Source: Sediminibacillus massiliensis
GTDB lineage: Bacteria > Bacillota > Bacilli > Bacillales > Amphibacillaceae
Direction: 5' to 3'
Assembly: GCF_900156915.1 (NCBI RefSeq)
Contig: NZ_LT732535.1
Location: 2,246,673 to 2,310,672, forward strand
DNA length: 64,000 nt
The position numbers and the translations under genes are program-made. Shown here piece after piece: positions 18,098 to 26,616 of the stretch. Below the pieces are notes generated by a model, which saw only the letters and a program-made list of their open reading frames with translations, was not told where the DNA came from and made no database searches. Numbering within the stretch: the stretch's first letter is position 1; each line of letters starts with the position of its first letter.

Positions 18098-18260
18098 TAA
18101 AAAAAGCCTCTTTCATTAAGAAAGAGGCTGGAGTATTCTACGTTCCGACCTCTCATCTTTCAGGTATACATATACCTGTTGGAAGTAGCACCGTTCCCTC
18201 GGGTGGGGTGGTTGCCGGGCGTCATAGGGCCAAATCCCTCAGCCTACTCGTGATAAGAGT
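18098..18260 (-). promoter_or_regulatory. SAM-I (S-box) riboswitch with terminator
   Basis: On the minus strand the aptamer (18149-18260) shows P1 CTCTTATC / GATGAGAG, the kink-turn part GGCTGAGGGA, TTGGCCCTATGA, CGCCCGGCAACC, GGTGCTACTTCC and a P4 hairpin CAGGTATA / TATACCTG. A strong terminator follows at 18098-18129 (AGCCTCTTTC / GAAAGAGGCT plus a T run). GAGAGG of P1 can pair with CCTCTT of the terminator to form the antiterminator. With SAM bound, transcription should stop before the oxidoreductase gene; in low SAM the five-gene operon is read. Confidence 0.96.
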
Positions 18261-18263
18261 TTT

Positions 18264-18661
18264 ATATTATTTAATTTTCTAATTATTTGATTGTTTAATA
18301 CTTTAACAAACCAGTTGATAAAATGCAACTGTTATTTTAAAAACCGAGAAAAGTACTCGGCTATTTGCTGGAACTTATGGAACCCGATCGGGCGGGTCTG
18401 GCACGGGTCGGGGAAATTATTGCGGGTTTTCCGGCGATTTTGAAGCATTTCGGGGAGATTACTTGATGATTTGGGGCAATTACCCAACTTTATGGAACGA
18501 ATCTCTACCATTCGGGGAGATTACAGCCGGTTTTGGGAAATCCTCTTCAGCTCGGGAATACTTTTCCCACCACCATTGATAGAATCGCTTATTTATACAT
18601 AACACCTGTCTTGTTTGAATACTTATTCCATTGTAGACAAGTTCTCAGCAAAGGAGTGGTG
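18264..18661 (+). repeat. Intergenic region with degenerate 21-nt-period GGGGA repeats
   Basis: No gene is seen. From about 18408 to 18560, units such as TTCGGGGAGATTA and TTTGGGGCAATTA recur with cores at 18410, 18452, 18473, 18514 and 18535, that is steps of about 21 or 42 bases, with decayed units between. The same motif occurs at 10-100. The AT-rich part near 18264-18340 must hold the promoter for the riboswitch transcript, but no clear hexamers stand out. Confidence 0.55.
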
Positions 18662-19468
18662 ATGGATATGCAGCTTTCAGCGAATAGTGCCATCAAATTC
18701 GGTATCCTGGCCGGAATGCTGGCGATGTTTTTCGATGCCTCGATCGGCCACGGGTTATTTTGGCTGAATGATCCATACTGGACTTATTGGATTACCGATG
18801 CATCGTTGATAGCCATGATTGTCAGTCTCGGTTCCTCTTTTATGGGCATCGGTATCTGGCAAGGGGCAGTATTAATAGCCATACAAGCGTTGATTTTGGA
18901 ATTTTATTATGATTTCCTCGCACCGATCGGCCTGCCTCAGCAGCCATATTGGCTTTCCGATTATGATGTCTGGATTACAGGCTACCCTGTTCATTTTTTG
19001 GTTTATATGTCAGGTTATTTACTCGCTTTATGGATATGGCGGCGTAAAGTCCATATGAAAAGAATAATGGCAGAATTACGACCAAGCAGGGTCGCCTTGT
19101 TCGCCCTTGTAACTGCGCTAGTTATTCTCCTTTTGGACGGGCTTATTACCCAACTATTCCTTCTCGGCGAAAATCCGGGATTGACGTTTTTTATCCAGCG
19201 ACTTATTGTTGCATTTATTTTCTTATTTGTCTGGTTCAGCTATGTTGGATTGGATGTAAAAGGATATATTAGCGGGGCGCTACTGCTAAGCCTGGTTTGG
19301 CTCACCTATAATATGTACCTTGGTCCTGTTGGATTGCCGGACAAGTTTCCGACGTATCCCGGCTACCACGAGCTGTGGTTTATTATCTTTCCAGGGGCGC
19401 TTATTGCATCCATGATAGGGTTGGGAATAACAAAACGTCTGATGCCGATGGAGGATAAAGTGTCATGA
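18662..19468 (+). CDS. Polytopic membrane protein, unrecognised, internally duplicated
   Basis: About 268 residues with roughly eight hydrophobic helices. Not recognised. The two halves look related: each has an Asp in or next to its first helix (MFFDASIGHG; LLLDGLITQ) and each reaches a short motif, LAPIGLP (~102) and LGPVGLP (~223), followed by a GYP/PGY turn and another helix, as in inverted or tandem repeat transporters. AAGGAG at 18651-18656 supports ATG 18662 (or 18668). Its TGA overlaps the next ATG (ATGA), so it is coupled to an anchored exported protein. A transport or sensing role is only a guess. Confidence 0.8.
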   Translation: MDMQLSANSAIKFGILAGMLAMFFDASIGHGLFWLNDPYWTYWITDASLIAMIVSLGSSFMGIGIWQGAVLIAIQALILEFYYDFLAPIGLPQQPYWLSDYDVWITGYPVHFLVYMSGYLLALWIWRRKVHMKRIMAELRPSRVALFALVTALVILLLDGLITQLFLLGENPGLTFFIQRLIVAFIFLFVWFSYVGLDVKGYISGALLLSLVWLTYNMYLGPVGLPDKFPTYPGYHELWFIIFPGALIASMIGLGITKRLMPMEDKVS

Positions 19469-20187
19469 TCAGAATACTTTGCATTCTACTGTTCCTTCTG
19501 GTACCTGTGCAAACTGTCGAGGCTGCAACAAAAGAAGGACTTCAGGCTTTTGCAACTGCTTCTGGGGAAGGGAAAATCGTATCTGGGCAGGCTCCATTCG
19601 ATTTCGGCAACACGACGGCAATGAATGGGACCATTTCCGTACGCACCAATAATATCGGAGATCGCTGGTCTGCTTTGATGAATATTGATGAGATGCTGGT
19701 TGATTCCTCCATAACCACAAAAGAAGGAACATTCCAGGTTGTCATCGACGAACCGCTGATCCACCATCCCAACGGGGTGGATCCGACATGGTTTGGTGTG
19801 GTCTACAATCAACCGATGCATGGCAGTACAGATACAGGGGTTACAGCACTTCCAAAGGTACAACCAGCAATTGCAGTGTGGGGCTGGGCAAAAGTTTACA
19901 AGAACGGCAGCCTTATCGAGGATAAAATACCCGCTCATGTAATGGTAGTGGAAAAGGGAACTCTAAAAGGAATTACAATGGCGATAGGTGTAAACGGACA
20001 AAAGCTTGGCGGCACACCAGACGGCCATTTGGTTGCCCACTGGCCGGAAATCGCCCAACTTGCGATGCCTGAACAACAAAAACAACGAAGAGAAATGGTG
20101 GGCTTTGGGGCAATCTTACTCCTGAATATTTGGTTTGGCTGGCTATGTATTCGCGAACGGCGCTCCAACACGAAAAAAGACAATTAG
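19465..20187 (+). CDS. Exported membrane-anchored protein, unrecognised
   Basis: A 240-residue protein with an N-terminal signal peptide (~1-21, ending VEA-A), an exported domain (~22-205) rich in beta-strand-like segments, and a C-terminal helix (~212-230) followed by a basic tail, so it should face outward with its C-terminus inside. Conserved-looking stretches include LIHHPNGVDPTWFGVVY with two adjacent His, and AIAVWGWAKVY. I do not recognise the family. It starts inside the stop of the preceding polytopic membrane gene (4-base overlap), and the two probably form one complex. A terminator follows. Confidence 0.82.
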   Translation: MIRILCILLFLLVPVQTVEAATKEGLQAFATASGEGKIVSGQAPFDFGNTTAMNGTISVRTNNIGDRWSALMNIDEMLVDSSITTKEGTFQVVIDEPLIHHPNGVDPTWFGVVYNQPMHGSTDTGVTALPKVQPAIAVWGWAKVYKNGSLIEDKIPAHVMVVEKGTLKGITMAIGVNGQKLGGTPDGHLVAHWPEIAQLAMPEQQKQRREMVGFGAILLLNIWFGWLCIRERRSNTKKDN

Positions 20188-20201
20188 TTGTTTCTCCCCA
20201 C

Positions 20202-20233
20202 AGGTAATCCGGTCCAGGATTACCTTTTTATTA
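20202..20233 (+). terminator. Terminator of the two-gene membrane operon
   Basis: AGGTAATCC / GGATTACCT stem with a six-base loop, then TTTTTATTATTT. Confidence 0.88.
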
Positions 20234-20315
20234 TTTCCGCCACTCAGCTGATTGACTTTTTCCCACCCTCACCATACGATTAAAGGTAACGTTCACATGT
20301 ACGGAGGGGCTCTTT

Positions 20316-21536
20316 ATGAAAACATTGGCTGATGCAAAAGGAATCGATGTACCGAAAGAAATAACTCGGATAAACCATCTCGTCTTCTGGCTGGCGATTT
20401 TTTGTTTTTGGTTTTCTACTTATATCTACATACCGACATTCGGTGTTTACTTGGAAACTACCGGACTATCATATTCTGCGATCGGTATCATTCTTGGAAG
20501 CTATGGAATTACCCAGATCATCCTGCGTCTTCCCCTTGGGGTGTTTTCCAGCGGATTGGAGCAGTTGCGGAAAATCCTGCTGTTCGTCGGCTTTCTTTTG
20601 GCGGTTGTCAGTGGACTTTGTCTCGTCTTCTTCGACTCTTTCACCTTCATCCTTATCGCGAGGCTGCTTGCAGGCGTGACAGCTTCGATGTGGGTAATGG
20701 CAACCATATTATACTCCCAGTATTTCAGTGACGACCGCGCTTCACAGGCGATGGGTGTGATGCAATTTTTGACTGTCTTCGCCCAATTGGTCAGTATGAT
20801 TTTGTGTGGTTTTCTCGTCGACTATTACGGATGGGAATTCCCGTTTTGGATCGGCACGGTAACGGCTTTTGTCGGTGCAATACTTATTTTATTCGTCAAA
20901 GAATACAAGCCCGTCCGGCAGCCGCCCAAAATCAGTTTCAAGGAAATATTCCATAAAACAATCACATTAAAGAGATTAAAAACTGTTACTACATTGTCCC
21001 TGATCGGTCATGCCATTTTGTTTATCACCATCTTTGGGTTCTCGCCGATTTATGCCGTCAGGATCGGTTTCAGTGAACAGGAAATCATTTGGCTTGTGAC
21101 TGCTTTTTTCGTACCGCATGCACTGGCATCCTTGTTTCTTGCATTCTATAACCTGCCCGCCAAATACAATCAGCTTATATTGGGATCCAGCTTTTTGGTC
21201 ACGGGTTTGTTTCTGTTTATCATTCCGCAATCCGATTCCATCTTGAACCTGATCACAGCCCATATCGTAACAGGCCTCCTGTTGGGATTGGTCCTGCCGA
21301 TACTGCTCGGGGAAGTCGTGGTGATCAGTACACCGGAACTTAAACTGTCAGCGATGGGATTCTATCAATCTTTTTATGCTCTTGGTATATTCCTTGGACC
21401 GATTGCCGCCGGCGAAGTGGCCCACAGGTTGGGGTTGAGCGAAGTATTTTATTTCGCCGGACTGTTGTCGTTGGTTGGCTTGATAATTGTGCTGTTAGGT
21501 CGTAGAGATTCTGATACCAATGCAATAAGGAGGTGA
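20316..21536 (+). CDS. Major facilitator superfamily transporter
   Basis: A 406-residue protein with about twelve hydrophobic helices and the MFS loop pattern after TM2 (GSYGITQIILRLPLGVFSSG). It exports or imports a small molecule, using ion gradients; sugar, drug or siderophore export are all possible, and nothing near it points to the substrate. GGAGGGG lies before the ATG at 20316. The TGA stop lies inside the 5' arm of the terminator hairpin. Confidence 0.9.
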   Translation: MKTLADAKGIDVPKEITRINHLVFWLAIFCFWFSTYIYIPTFGVYLETTGLSYSAIGIILGSYGITQIILRLPLGVFSSGLEQLRKILLFVGFLLAVVSGLCLVFFDSFTFILIARLLAGVTASMWVMATILYSQYFSDDRASQAMGVMQFLTVFAQLVSMILCGFLVDYYGWEFPFWIGTVTAFVGAILILFVKEYKPVRQPPKISFKEIFHKTITLKRLKTVTTLSLIGHAILFITIFGFSPIYAVRIGFSEQEIIWLVTAFFVPHALASLFLAFYNLPAKYNQLILGSSFLVTGLFLFIIPQSDSILNLITAHIVTGLLLGLVLPILLGEVVVISTPELKLSAMGFYQSFYALGIFLGPIAAGEVAHRLGLSEVFYFAGLLSLVGLIIVLLGRRDSDTNAIRR

Positions 21537-21560
21537 CCAATAAATGGTCACCTCCTTACT
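21526..21560. terminator. Terminator hairpin overlapping the MFS stop codon
   Basis: A 14-bp perfect stem, TAAGGAGGTGACCA and its complement, with loop ATAAA, then TTACTCTTTATG. The 5' arm contains the full Shine-Dalgarno-like AAGGAGGTGA and the TGA stop of the MFS gene. The T run is modest. Confidence 0.7.
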
Positions 21561-21568
21561 CTTTATGC

Positions 21569-22027
21569 TTACAACTTTTCGTGGTCAAGAGGAATTTCTT
21601 CTTCAAACACACTGCCTTGGCCATTGTTCCACTCTATTATAAAGTAGCTGTTAGAAACTACTTCTTCATTCCACTCTCTAGATGATGCTGTTTTCTCGTA
21701 TTCTATAGATCCTATCGTTTCAAAGGGATCACTCGTTTGATAATTTAACTTTTTCTGATACTCCACCCTGTCCATGTCTTCTCCAGGAACCATATATTTT
21801 AACGAGATTTCGGTCGTCTCAATTCCATTTTTCTCCTTGATTTTGCCAGGACCGATTTTGACCTGGTCCTCCTTTAGTGAGATGTTGTATCCCGTAACCT
21901 CCCAATTTTTACTCTGGCCGTTCAATTGAAATTGTTGTGTTTCTTGTTCGGATGGTGCTTTAAATCCCCATAACAATCCACCCACAATCAGTAGGAGAGC
22001 TGTGATGAGAACCAATCTTTTCTTCAT
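21569..22027 (-). CDS. Membrane-anchored hypothetical protein
   Basis: A 152-residue protein with an N-terminal signal or anchor helix (~5-22, VLITALLLIVGGLLWGF) and an outer domain of alternating hydrophobic and polar strands (NWEVTGYNISLKEDQVKIG, ETTEISLKYMVP). There is no lipobox Cys, so it is anchored by the helix or cleaved. I do not recognise it. GAGGAGGAAGATC before the ATG is a good ribosome site. It is monocistronic; no terminator of its own is clear apart from the hairpin shared with the MFS gene. Confidence 0.75.
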   Translation of the reverse strand: MKKRLVLITALLLIVGGLLWGFKAPSEQETQQFQLNGQSKNWEVTGYNISLKEDQVKIGPGKIKEKNGIETTEISLKYMVPGEDMDRVEYQKKLNYQTSDPFETIGSIEYEKTASSREWNEEVVSNSYFIIEWNNGQGSVFEEEIPLDHEKL

Positions 22028-22234
22028 GATCTTCCTCCTCTGGTTATCCGGTTGCCGTTATTGGTATGATGGCGGAATTATCCGTTGCTTGCAAGATATA
22101 AAAGCCCTAAAACTGTTGGAAAAAAATAACGAAAAACAGGTCCTGAAGTGCCCGATTTATCGTTCAGGGAGTTATCCGCCCTCCCATGATCGGCTTGGTA
22201 AGGTCCAGGACTGGAAGGTATTCACTATGGCATC

Positions 22235-22259
22235 AAAAAGGAGCGGCACCAGCCGCTCC
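22235..22259 (-). terminator. Terminator of DUF1659-DUF2922 module 1
   Basis: A GGAGCGG / CCGCTCC stem with a TTTTT run on the minus strand. Confidence 0.82.
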
Positions 22260-22267
22260 CTCCTTAT

Positions 22268-22480
22268 TTACATTTCAATATCGAAGACGTTGCGTTCGAC
22301 GATCCGGGCGCTTTTCTTGCTGATTAAATTACCGCCGGATGAGTAGAATGCATTTTCTGCAATGATGGTATCCATTGCCGCTTCAATCGCTCCGGAATCT
22401 GGCGGCTCGACAGGGTTGTCGAGGGATACTGTCACGATTTTTTCTGCCTCGTTCAGAAATTTCATTTCCAATGTTTTCAC
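22268..22480 (-). CDS. DUF2922 protein, copy 1
   Basis: A 70-residue protein starting MKTLEMKFLNEAEK, with the conserved VSLDNPVEPPD and SKKSARIVERNVFDIE segments of DUF2922. Function unknown; the family is small, cytosolic and found in Bacillaceae, usually next to DUF1659. About 84% identical by my count to the copy at 28832-29044. It lies 36 bases after the DUF1659 gene and shares its transcript. Confidence 0.85.
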   Translation of the reverse strand: MKTLEMKFLNEAEKIVTVSLDNPVEPPDSGAIEAAMDTIIAENAFYSSGGNLISKKSARIVERNVFDIEM

Positions 22481-22516
22481 ATCTTTTCCTCCTTTTTAAT
22501 GAATGGCTTGCCTTGT

Positions 22517-22741
22517 TTACTCAACTGTCAGCAAGGAACTGTCATTACGTTTCACCGAGTAAAGCGTGAGCGTCTGCAAAGGAATCAATGCAGTCGTGAC
22601 AGCCATTAATTGATCTGGTGTGGCGTCGAGTTTCACATTATTGAACGTTTTGTTTTTCAATATGACACGGCCTGTCGAGCCATCCACACCGTTCTCGAAT
22701 GCCAGCTGCAGCCTTGAATCGATTGTTTGTGATACTGCCAT
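22517..22741 (-). CDS. DUF1659 protein, copy 1
   Basis: A 74-residue protein, MAVSQTIDSRLQLAFENG onward, matching DUF1659. ATG 22741 is fixed by GGGAGGTG eight bases or so before it; a GTG at 22750 would overlap that site. Function unknown. About 92% identical to copy 2. Its ribosome site is one arm of a leader hairpin (22748-22792). Confidence 0.85.
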   Translation of the reverse strand: MAVSQTIDSRLQLAFENGVDGSTGRVILKNKTFNNVKLDATPDQLMAVTTALIPLQTLTLYSVKRNDSSLLTVE

Positions 22742-22747
22742 GTGCGT

Positions 22748-22792
22748 CACCTCCCTTCACTTGTATAATCGTTTCGAGGTGGCCGGGAGGTG
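22748..22792 (-). promoter_or_regulatory. Leader hairpin that covers the ribosome site of DUF1659 copy 1
   Basis: In the minus-strand transcript CACCUCCC (22792-22785) pairs perfectly with GGGAGGUG (22755-22748), which is the ribosome binding site. The loop holds ACCTCGAAACGATTATACAAG, nearly the same as in copy 2. A role in translation control is inferred. Confidence 0.5.
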
Positions 22793-23059
22793 TCATATAA
22801 TATAAAAAAATCCGCCCGAGAGGAGGAATTCCTCCTCTCGGCAGATAATGGCTAGTTGCAAAATCACACTGGCATTTATTTGCTTTCAAAAAAATAATTC
22901 AAATCCCTATCAAAAATAATAGTAAAATATTATAATACATCCGTGCTTATATATGAATATACAGAATTTTCTTTAAAGCATTTAAAAACATAGTAATTCA
23001 CTAGGAAAAGTGTGTTATAATGAAAAGCACACTGTTAATAACTTACAGGAGGTTTTTTC
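22751..23059. promoter_or_regulatory. Divergent region between DUF1659 copy 1 and sat
   Basis: No gene is seen. A fully symmetric 26-base palindrome (CCGAGAGGAGGAA mirrored, 22816-22841) followed on the minus strand by a T run (TTTTTTT) looks like a terminator or attenuator in front of the DUF1659 gene. On the plus strand, TATAAT at 23016-23021 is a probable -10 for sat; no convincing -35 precedes it, which suggests an activator. Confidence 0.5.
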
Positions 23060-24211
23060 ATGTCAAACAATCCACACGGCGGAAAATTAGTCAACCGTGA
23101 ATTAGTTGCTGAAGGAAGAACGGAAGCTTTGAAAAAAGCTGAATCACTTAAATCGATCACCATCTCTCCATGGGCGGTTTCCGATTTGGAATTGATCGGA
23201 ATCGGCGGTTTCAGCCCATTGACAGGATTCATGGGAAAAGAAGATTATGAGAATGTTGTACATAACACACGCCTTGCTTCCGGAACGGTTTGGAGTGTAC
23301 CAATCACCCTTTCTGTGACAGAGCAGCAGGCAAATGAACTGGAAGAAGGAGACAAAATCGCCCTGATCGGGGAAGACGATGTCATATACGGCACACTTAC
23401 CCTGAGCGAGAAGTTTACTTATGACAAACAACTGGAAGCCCAGAACATTTACGGAACGACAGATGAAGCACACCCTGGCGTCAAAAAACTGTATGACCGC
23501 GGAAATGTTTATCTTGGCGGGGACATCACCCTCCTGAACCGTCCGGATCATGGCGAGTTCACCGATTTCTATATGGACCCTAGTGAAACACGTCAAATGT
23601 TCGACGACCTCGGTTGGAAAACGATAGTAGGTTTCCAGACACGCAATCCGGTCCACAGGGCACATGAATATATTCAAAAGTGCGCTCTCGAAGCAGTCGA
23701 CGGCTTGCTGCTGAATCCGCTTGTCGGAGAAACAAAATCTGACGACATCCCTGCAGATATCCGTATGGAAAGTTATCAGGTAATATTAAAGAATTACTAT
23801 CCGGCAGATCGCACCCGTCTTGTCATCTATCCGGCAGCCATGAGATACGCGGGACCGAAGGAAGCGATCCTGCATGCGATTGTCCGTAAGAACTACGGAT
23901 GCACCCACTTCATTGTCGGCCGTGACCATGCAGGTGTGGGTGATTACTACGGCACATATGAAGCACAAGACTTCATCACTCAATTCGAAGACGAACTAGG
24001 TATCGGCATTTTCAAATTCGAGCATGCTTTCTATTGCACCAAGTGTGAAAATATGGGCACAGCGAAAACATGCCCGCATGATAAAGAACACCATGTACAC
24101 TTAAGCGGTACAAAAGTTCGCGAATTGCTCCGCAACGGCGAAAAGCCACCGAAGCAGTTCTCCCGTCCGGAAGTTGCAGAGGTGCTCATCAAGGGCATGA
24201 AACAAAGCTGA
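23060..24211 (+). CDS. sat: Sulfate adenylyltransferase
   Basis: A 383-residue single-chain ATP sulfurylase, which makes adenosine 5'-phosphosulfate (APS) from ATP and sulfate. A PUA-like N-terminal domain (~1-165) is followed by the catalytic domain with [14 protein letters not shown] (nucleotide-binding HxxH), [12 protein letters not shown], and a Cys-rich segment [17 protein letters not shown]. It is the first gene of a five-gene operon with permease, APS kinase, PAP phosphatase and an acetyltransferase. CAGGAGG lies before the ATG. Confidence 0.97.
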   Translation: MSNNPHGGKLVNRELVAEGRTEALKKAESLKSITISPWAVSDLELIGIGGFSPLTGFMGKEDYENVVHNTRLASGTVWSVPITLSVTEQQANELEEGDKIALIGEDDVIYGTLTLSEKFTYDKQLEAQNIYGTTDEAHPGVKKLYDRGNVYLGGDITLLNRPDHGEFTDFYMDPSETRQMFDDLGWKTIVGFQTRNPVHRAHEYIQKCALEAVDGLLLNPLVGETKSDDIPADIRMESYQVILKNYYPADRTRLVIYPAAMRYAGPKEAILHAIVRKNYGCTHFIVGRDHAGVGDYYGTYEAQDFITQFEDELGIGIFKFEHAFYCTKCENMGTAKTCPHDKEHHVHLSGTKVRELLRNGEKPPKQFSRPEVAEVLIKGMKQS

Positions 24212-24227
24212 GTAAAGGAAAAAAACC

Positions 24228-26003
24228 ATGTCCTTTGAAATGATATTTGTATCCATCATGGTATTAGCCATGTTAGGCGGACTACTCTTTGAAGTAGCCC
24301 GTCCTGACATGGTTGTTTTTTCAGTATTGACTATTTTCTTGATCACCGGGGTTCTCACACCGGAAGAAGCCTTGAAAGGTTTCTCCAACGAGGGAATGTT
24401 GACTGTGGCTCTCTTGTTCATCGTGGCAGCGCCATTGCAGAAGAGCGGTATCATCAATGACATGGTAAAGAGATGGCCAAGTGAAAACGGAAAGCCGAGG
24501 AAATCGATGCTTCAATTTTTCGGCCCGATTTCCGCCTTTTCCGGCTTTTTGAATAACACGCCGATTGTCGTCGCTTTTACACCCGTTATCAGGAAGTGGT
24601 GCCAGGACCGCAACGTTTCACCATCCAAGTTTTTGATCCCGCTCTCCTATGCAACTATTCTTGGCGGGACGATCACCCTGATGGGGACATCGACGAACCT
24701 GGTTGTCCACGGTCTTCTGCTCGACCGCGGGATGTCCGGCTTTTCCTTTTTTCAACTAGGCATTGTAGGTATTCCGATAACGATCATCGGCTTGATTTAT
24801 TTATTTACGGTCGGTTACAAGCTCCTGCCCGACCACAAAGGTTTTGAACAGCAGGTCAAGGAGCATTACCGGGAGTATATCGCCGAAATGTCGGTTGACC
24901 CAAATTTTGCCTTCATCAATCACACGGTCAAAGAAGCAGGACTGCGACAATTGAAAGGTTTATATTTAATCGAAATTATCCGGCAGGATGAACGCATATC
25001 GCCTGTGAAAGCAACGACCGTTATCCAGTCCGGGGACCGTCTCGTCTTCACCGGACTGATCTCGACAATTGCCGATTTGCAGAAAATCAAAGGACTGAAG
25101 CTGCAAACTGGCGGCAAATTCAGCCTGGACGATTTAAAAAACGGCAATACCCAGCTTGTCGAAGCGGTCGTATCCCATCAATCTTACCTGGTCAATAAAT
25201 CGATCAAACAGGCAAAATTCCGTTCATTGTATGATGCCGGGGTTATCGCCGTCCATCGTAACAATGAACGCATCCGCAGCAAAATCGGGGATATCATCTT
25301 ACGGCCCGGAGATGCCCTTTTGGTATTGGGAGGTTCCGATTTTGTCGAGAAATACCGGCAGAACAATGACTTTTACGTCCTTTCCGCGTTGGAAGCACCG
25401 GAATTAAAAGAAGACAAGAAAAAAGGCTGGATAACGCTCGGATTACTGCTGGTGGCAATCCTGCTCGTCACTTCTTCCTTGTTGTCGATGTTCAAAGCCA
25501 TGTCCTTGCTTGTCATTATTCTTTTGGCAACAAGGATCCTGACACCGCAGGATGCCAAGCAGTCTATTCAATTCCATGTCCTGTTGTTGATTGCGTCCGC
25601 CTTCGGAATCGGAGAGGCCGTCGAGAAATCGGGACTGGCCCAATGGGTGGCAGACAGTGTGCTTAGTTTCGGCAGGCCGCTCGGTTTACTCGTTATTTTG
25701 TTTTTACTGTATGTATTCACGAACTTGTTCACCGAACTGCTCACAAACAGTGCAGCAGCGGTCTTGATGTTTCCAATCGGCATGGAGCTGGCAGGACAGC
25801 TTCAAGTCGAGCCGATGGGGATGGCAGTGATCATCGCGATTGCGGCATCCGCAAGTTTCATTACGCCGATCGGGTACCAAACCAATTTAATCGTCTATGG
25901 ACCCGGCGGTTACAAGTTCACCGATTATGTGAAGGTGGGGACACCTCTAAGTCTGCTCGTTATGATCACCACAGTGTTGATCGTTCATACAATATGGTTT
26001 TAG
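24228..26003 (+). CDS. SLC13-family permease with two TrkA-C domains, probable sulfate transporter
   Basis: A 591-residue membrane protein. About five or six N-terminal helices are followed by a cytosolic insert (~200-390) with two RCK/TrkA-C domains (around GLRQLKGLYLIEIIR and KQAKFRSLYDAGVIAV), then the second half of the membrane domain. Motifs NNTPIVVAFTPVI and NSAAAVLMFPIG are the paired divalent-anion:Na+ symporter hairpins. Its place between sat and cysC, 16 bases after sat, argues strongly for sulfate uptake. Confidence 0.92.
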   Translation: MSFEMIFVSIMVLAMLGGLLFEVARPDMVVFSVLTIFLITGVLTPEEALKGFSNEGMLTVALLFIVAAPLQKSGIINDMVKRWPSENGKPRKSMLQFFGPISAFSGFLNNTPIVVAFTPVIRKWCQDRNVSPSKFLIPLSYATILGGTITLMGTSTNLVVHGLLLDRGMSGFSFFQLGIVGIPITIIGLIYLFTVGYKLLPDHKGFEQQVKEHYREYIAEMSVDPNFAFINHTVKEAGLRQLKGLYLIEIIRQDERISPVKATTVIQSGDRLVFTGLISTIADLQKIKGLKLQTGGKFSLDDLKNGNTQLVEAVVSHQSYLVNKSIKQAKFRSLYDAGVIAVHRNNERIRSKIGDIILRPGDALLVLGGSDFVEKYRQNNDFYVLSALEAPELKEDKKKGWITLGLLLVAILLVTSSLLSMFKAMSLLVIILLATRILTPQDAKQSIQFHVLLLIASAFGIGEAVEKSGLAQWVADSVLSFGRPLGLLVILFLLYVFTNLFTELLTNSAAAVLMFPIGMELAGQLQVEPMGMAVIIAIAASASFITPIGYQTNLIVYGPGGYKFTDYVKVGTPLSLLVMITTVLIVHTIWF

Positions 26004-26015
26004 GAGGAGAAACAA

Positions 26016-26615
26016 ATGGCAAAATCAGAAAATATCGTCTGGCATGAGTCAGTTATCACAAAGCAACAGCGACAAGAACAGAAAGGGCACAAGAGTATGG
26101 TCATCTGGTTCACGGGTTTGTCCGGATCCGGGAAATCGACCGTTTCCGTCGAGTTGGAAAAAGAGTTATACAACAGAAACATTCACAGCTATCGCCTGGA
26201 TGGAGACAATGTCCGTCATGGATTGAACAAAAACCTGGGCTTCAGTCCTGAAGACAGAGCGGAAAACATCCGCCGTATCGGAGAAGTGGCCAAGTTGATG
26301 GTCGATGCCGGCCAAGTGACATTGACTGCCTTCATTTCCCCGTATCAGGAAGACCGCGACCAAGTCCGGGATCTCATGGATGATGGAGAATTCATCGAAG
26401 TATATGTAAAGTGCAGTGTCGATGAATGTGAAAAGCGGGATCCGAAAGGGTTGTATAAAAAGGCTCGCGCTGGGGAAATCAAAGGGTTTACTGGCATAGA
26501 CGCCCCATACGAAGCACCTGAAAAACCAGAAATCACCATCGAAACAGATCAGCAGTCACTCGAGGATTCCGTCCAGGTCATCATCGACTATTTGACTGAC
26601 AAAGGATACATTTAA
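26016..26615 (+). CDS. cysC: Adenylyl-sulfate kinase
   Basis: A 199-residue APS kinase that phosphorylates APS to PAPS. The Walker A motif is GLSGSGKST (~37-45), and the APS-binding [16 protein letters not shown] and the [10 protein letters not shown] lid are in place, as is the [19 protein letters not shown] region. AGGAGG lies before the ATG, 12 bases after the permease stop. Complete and of normal length. Confidence 0.97.
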   Translation: MAKSENIVWHESVITKQQRQEQKGHKSMVIWFTGLSGSGKSTVSVELEKELYNRNIHSYRLDGDNVRHGLNKNLGFSPEDRAENIRRIGEVAKLMVDAGQVTLTAFISPYQEDRDQVRDLMDDGEFIEVYVKCSVDECEKRDPKGLYKKARAGEIKGFTGIDAPYEAPEKPEITIETDQQSLEDSVQVIIDYLTDKGYI

Positions 26616-26616
26616 T

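Noticed and set aside
18339-18361. Small CCGAG/CTCGG hairpin with a T run on the minus strand, upstream of the riboswitch
   Set aside because: Only five base pairs, and no transcript would end there by the gene map; likely chance.
22002-22346. Plus-strand frame across the start of the anchored hypothetical and the DUF2922 terminator
   Set aside because: It crosses a terminator and a divergent coding region and has biased, low-quality composition; not a gene.
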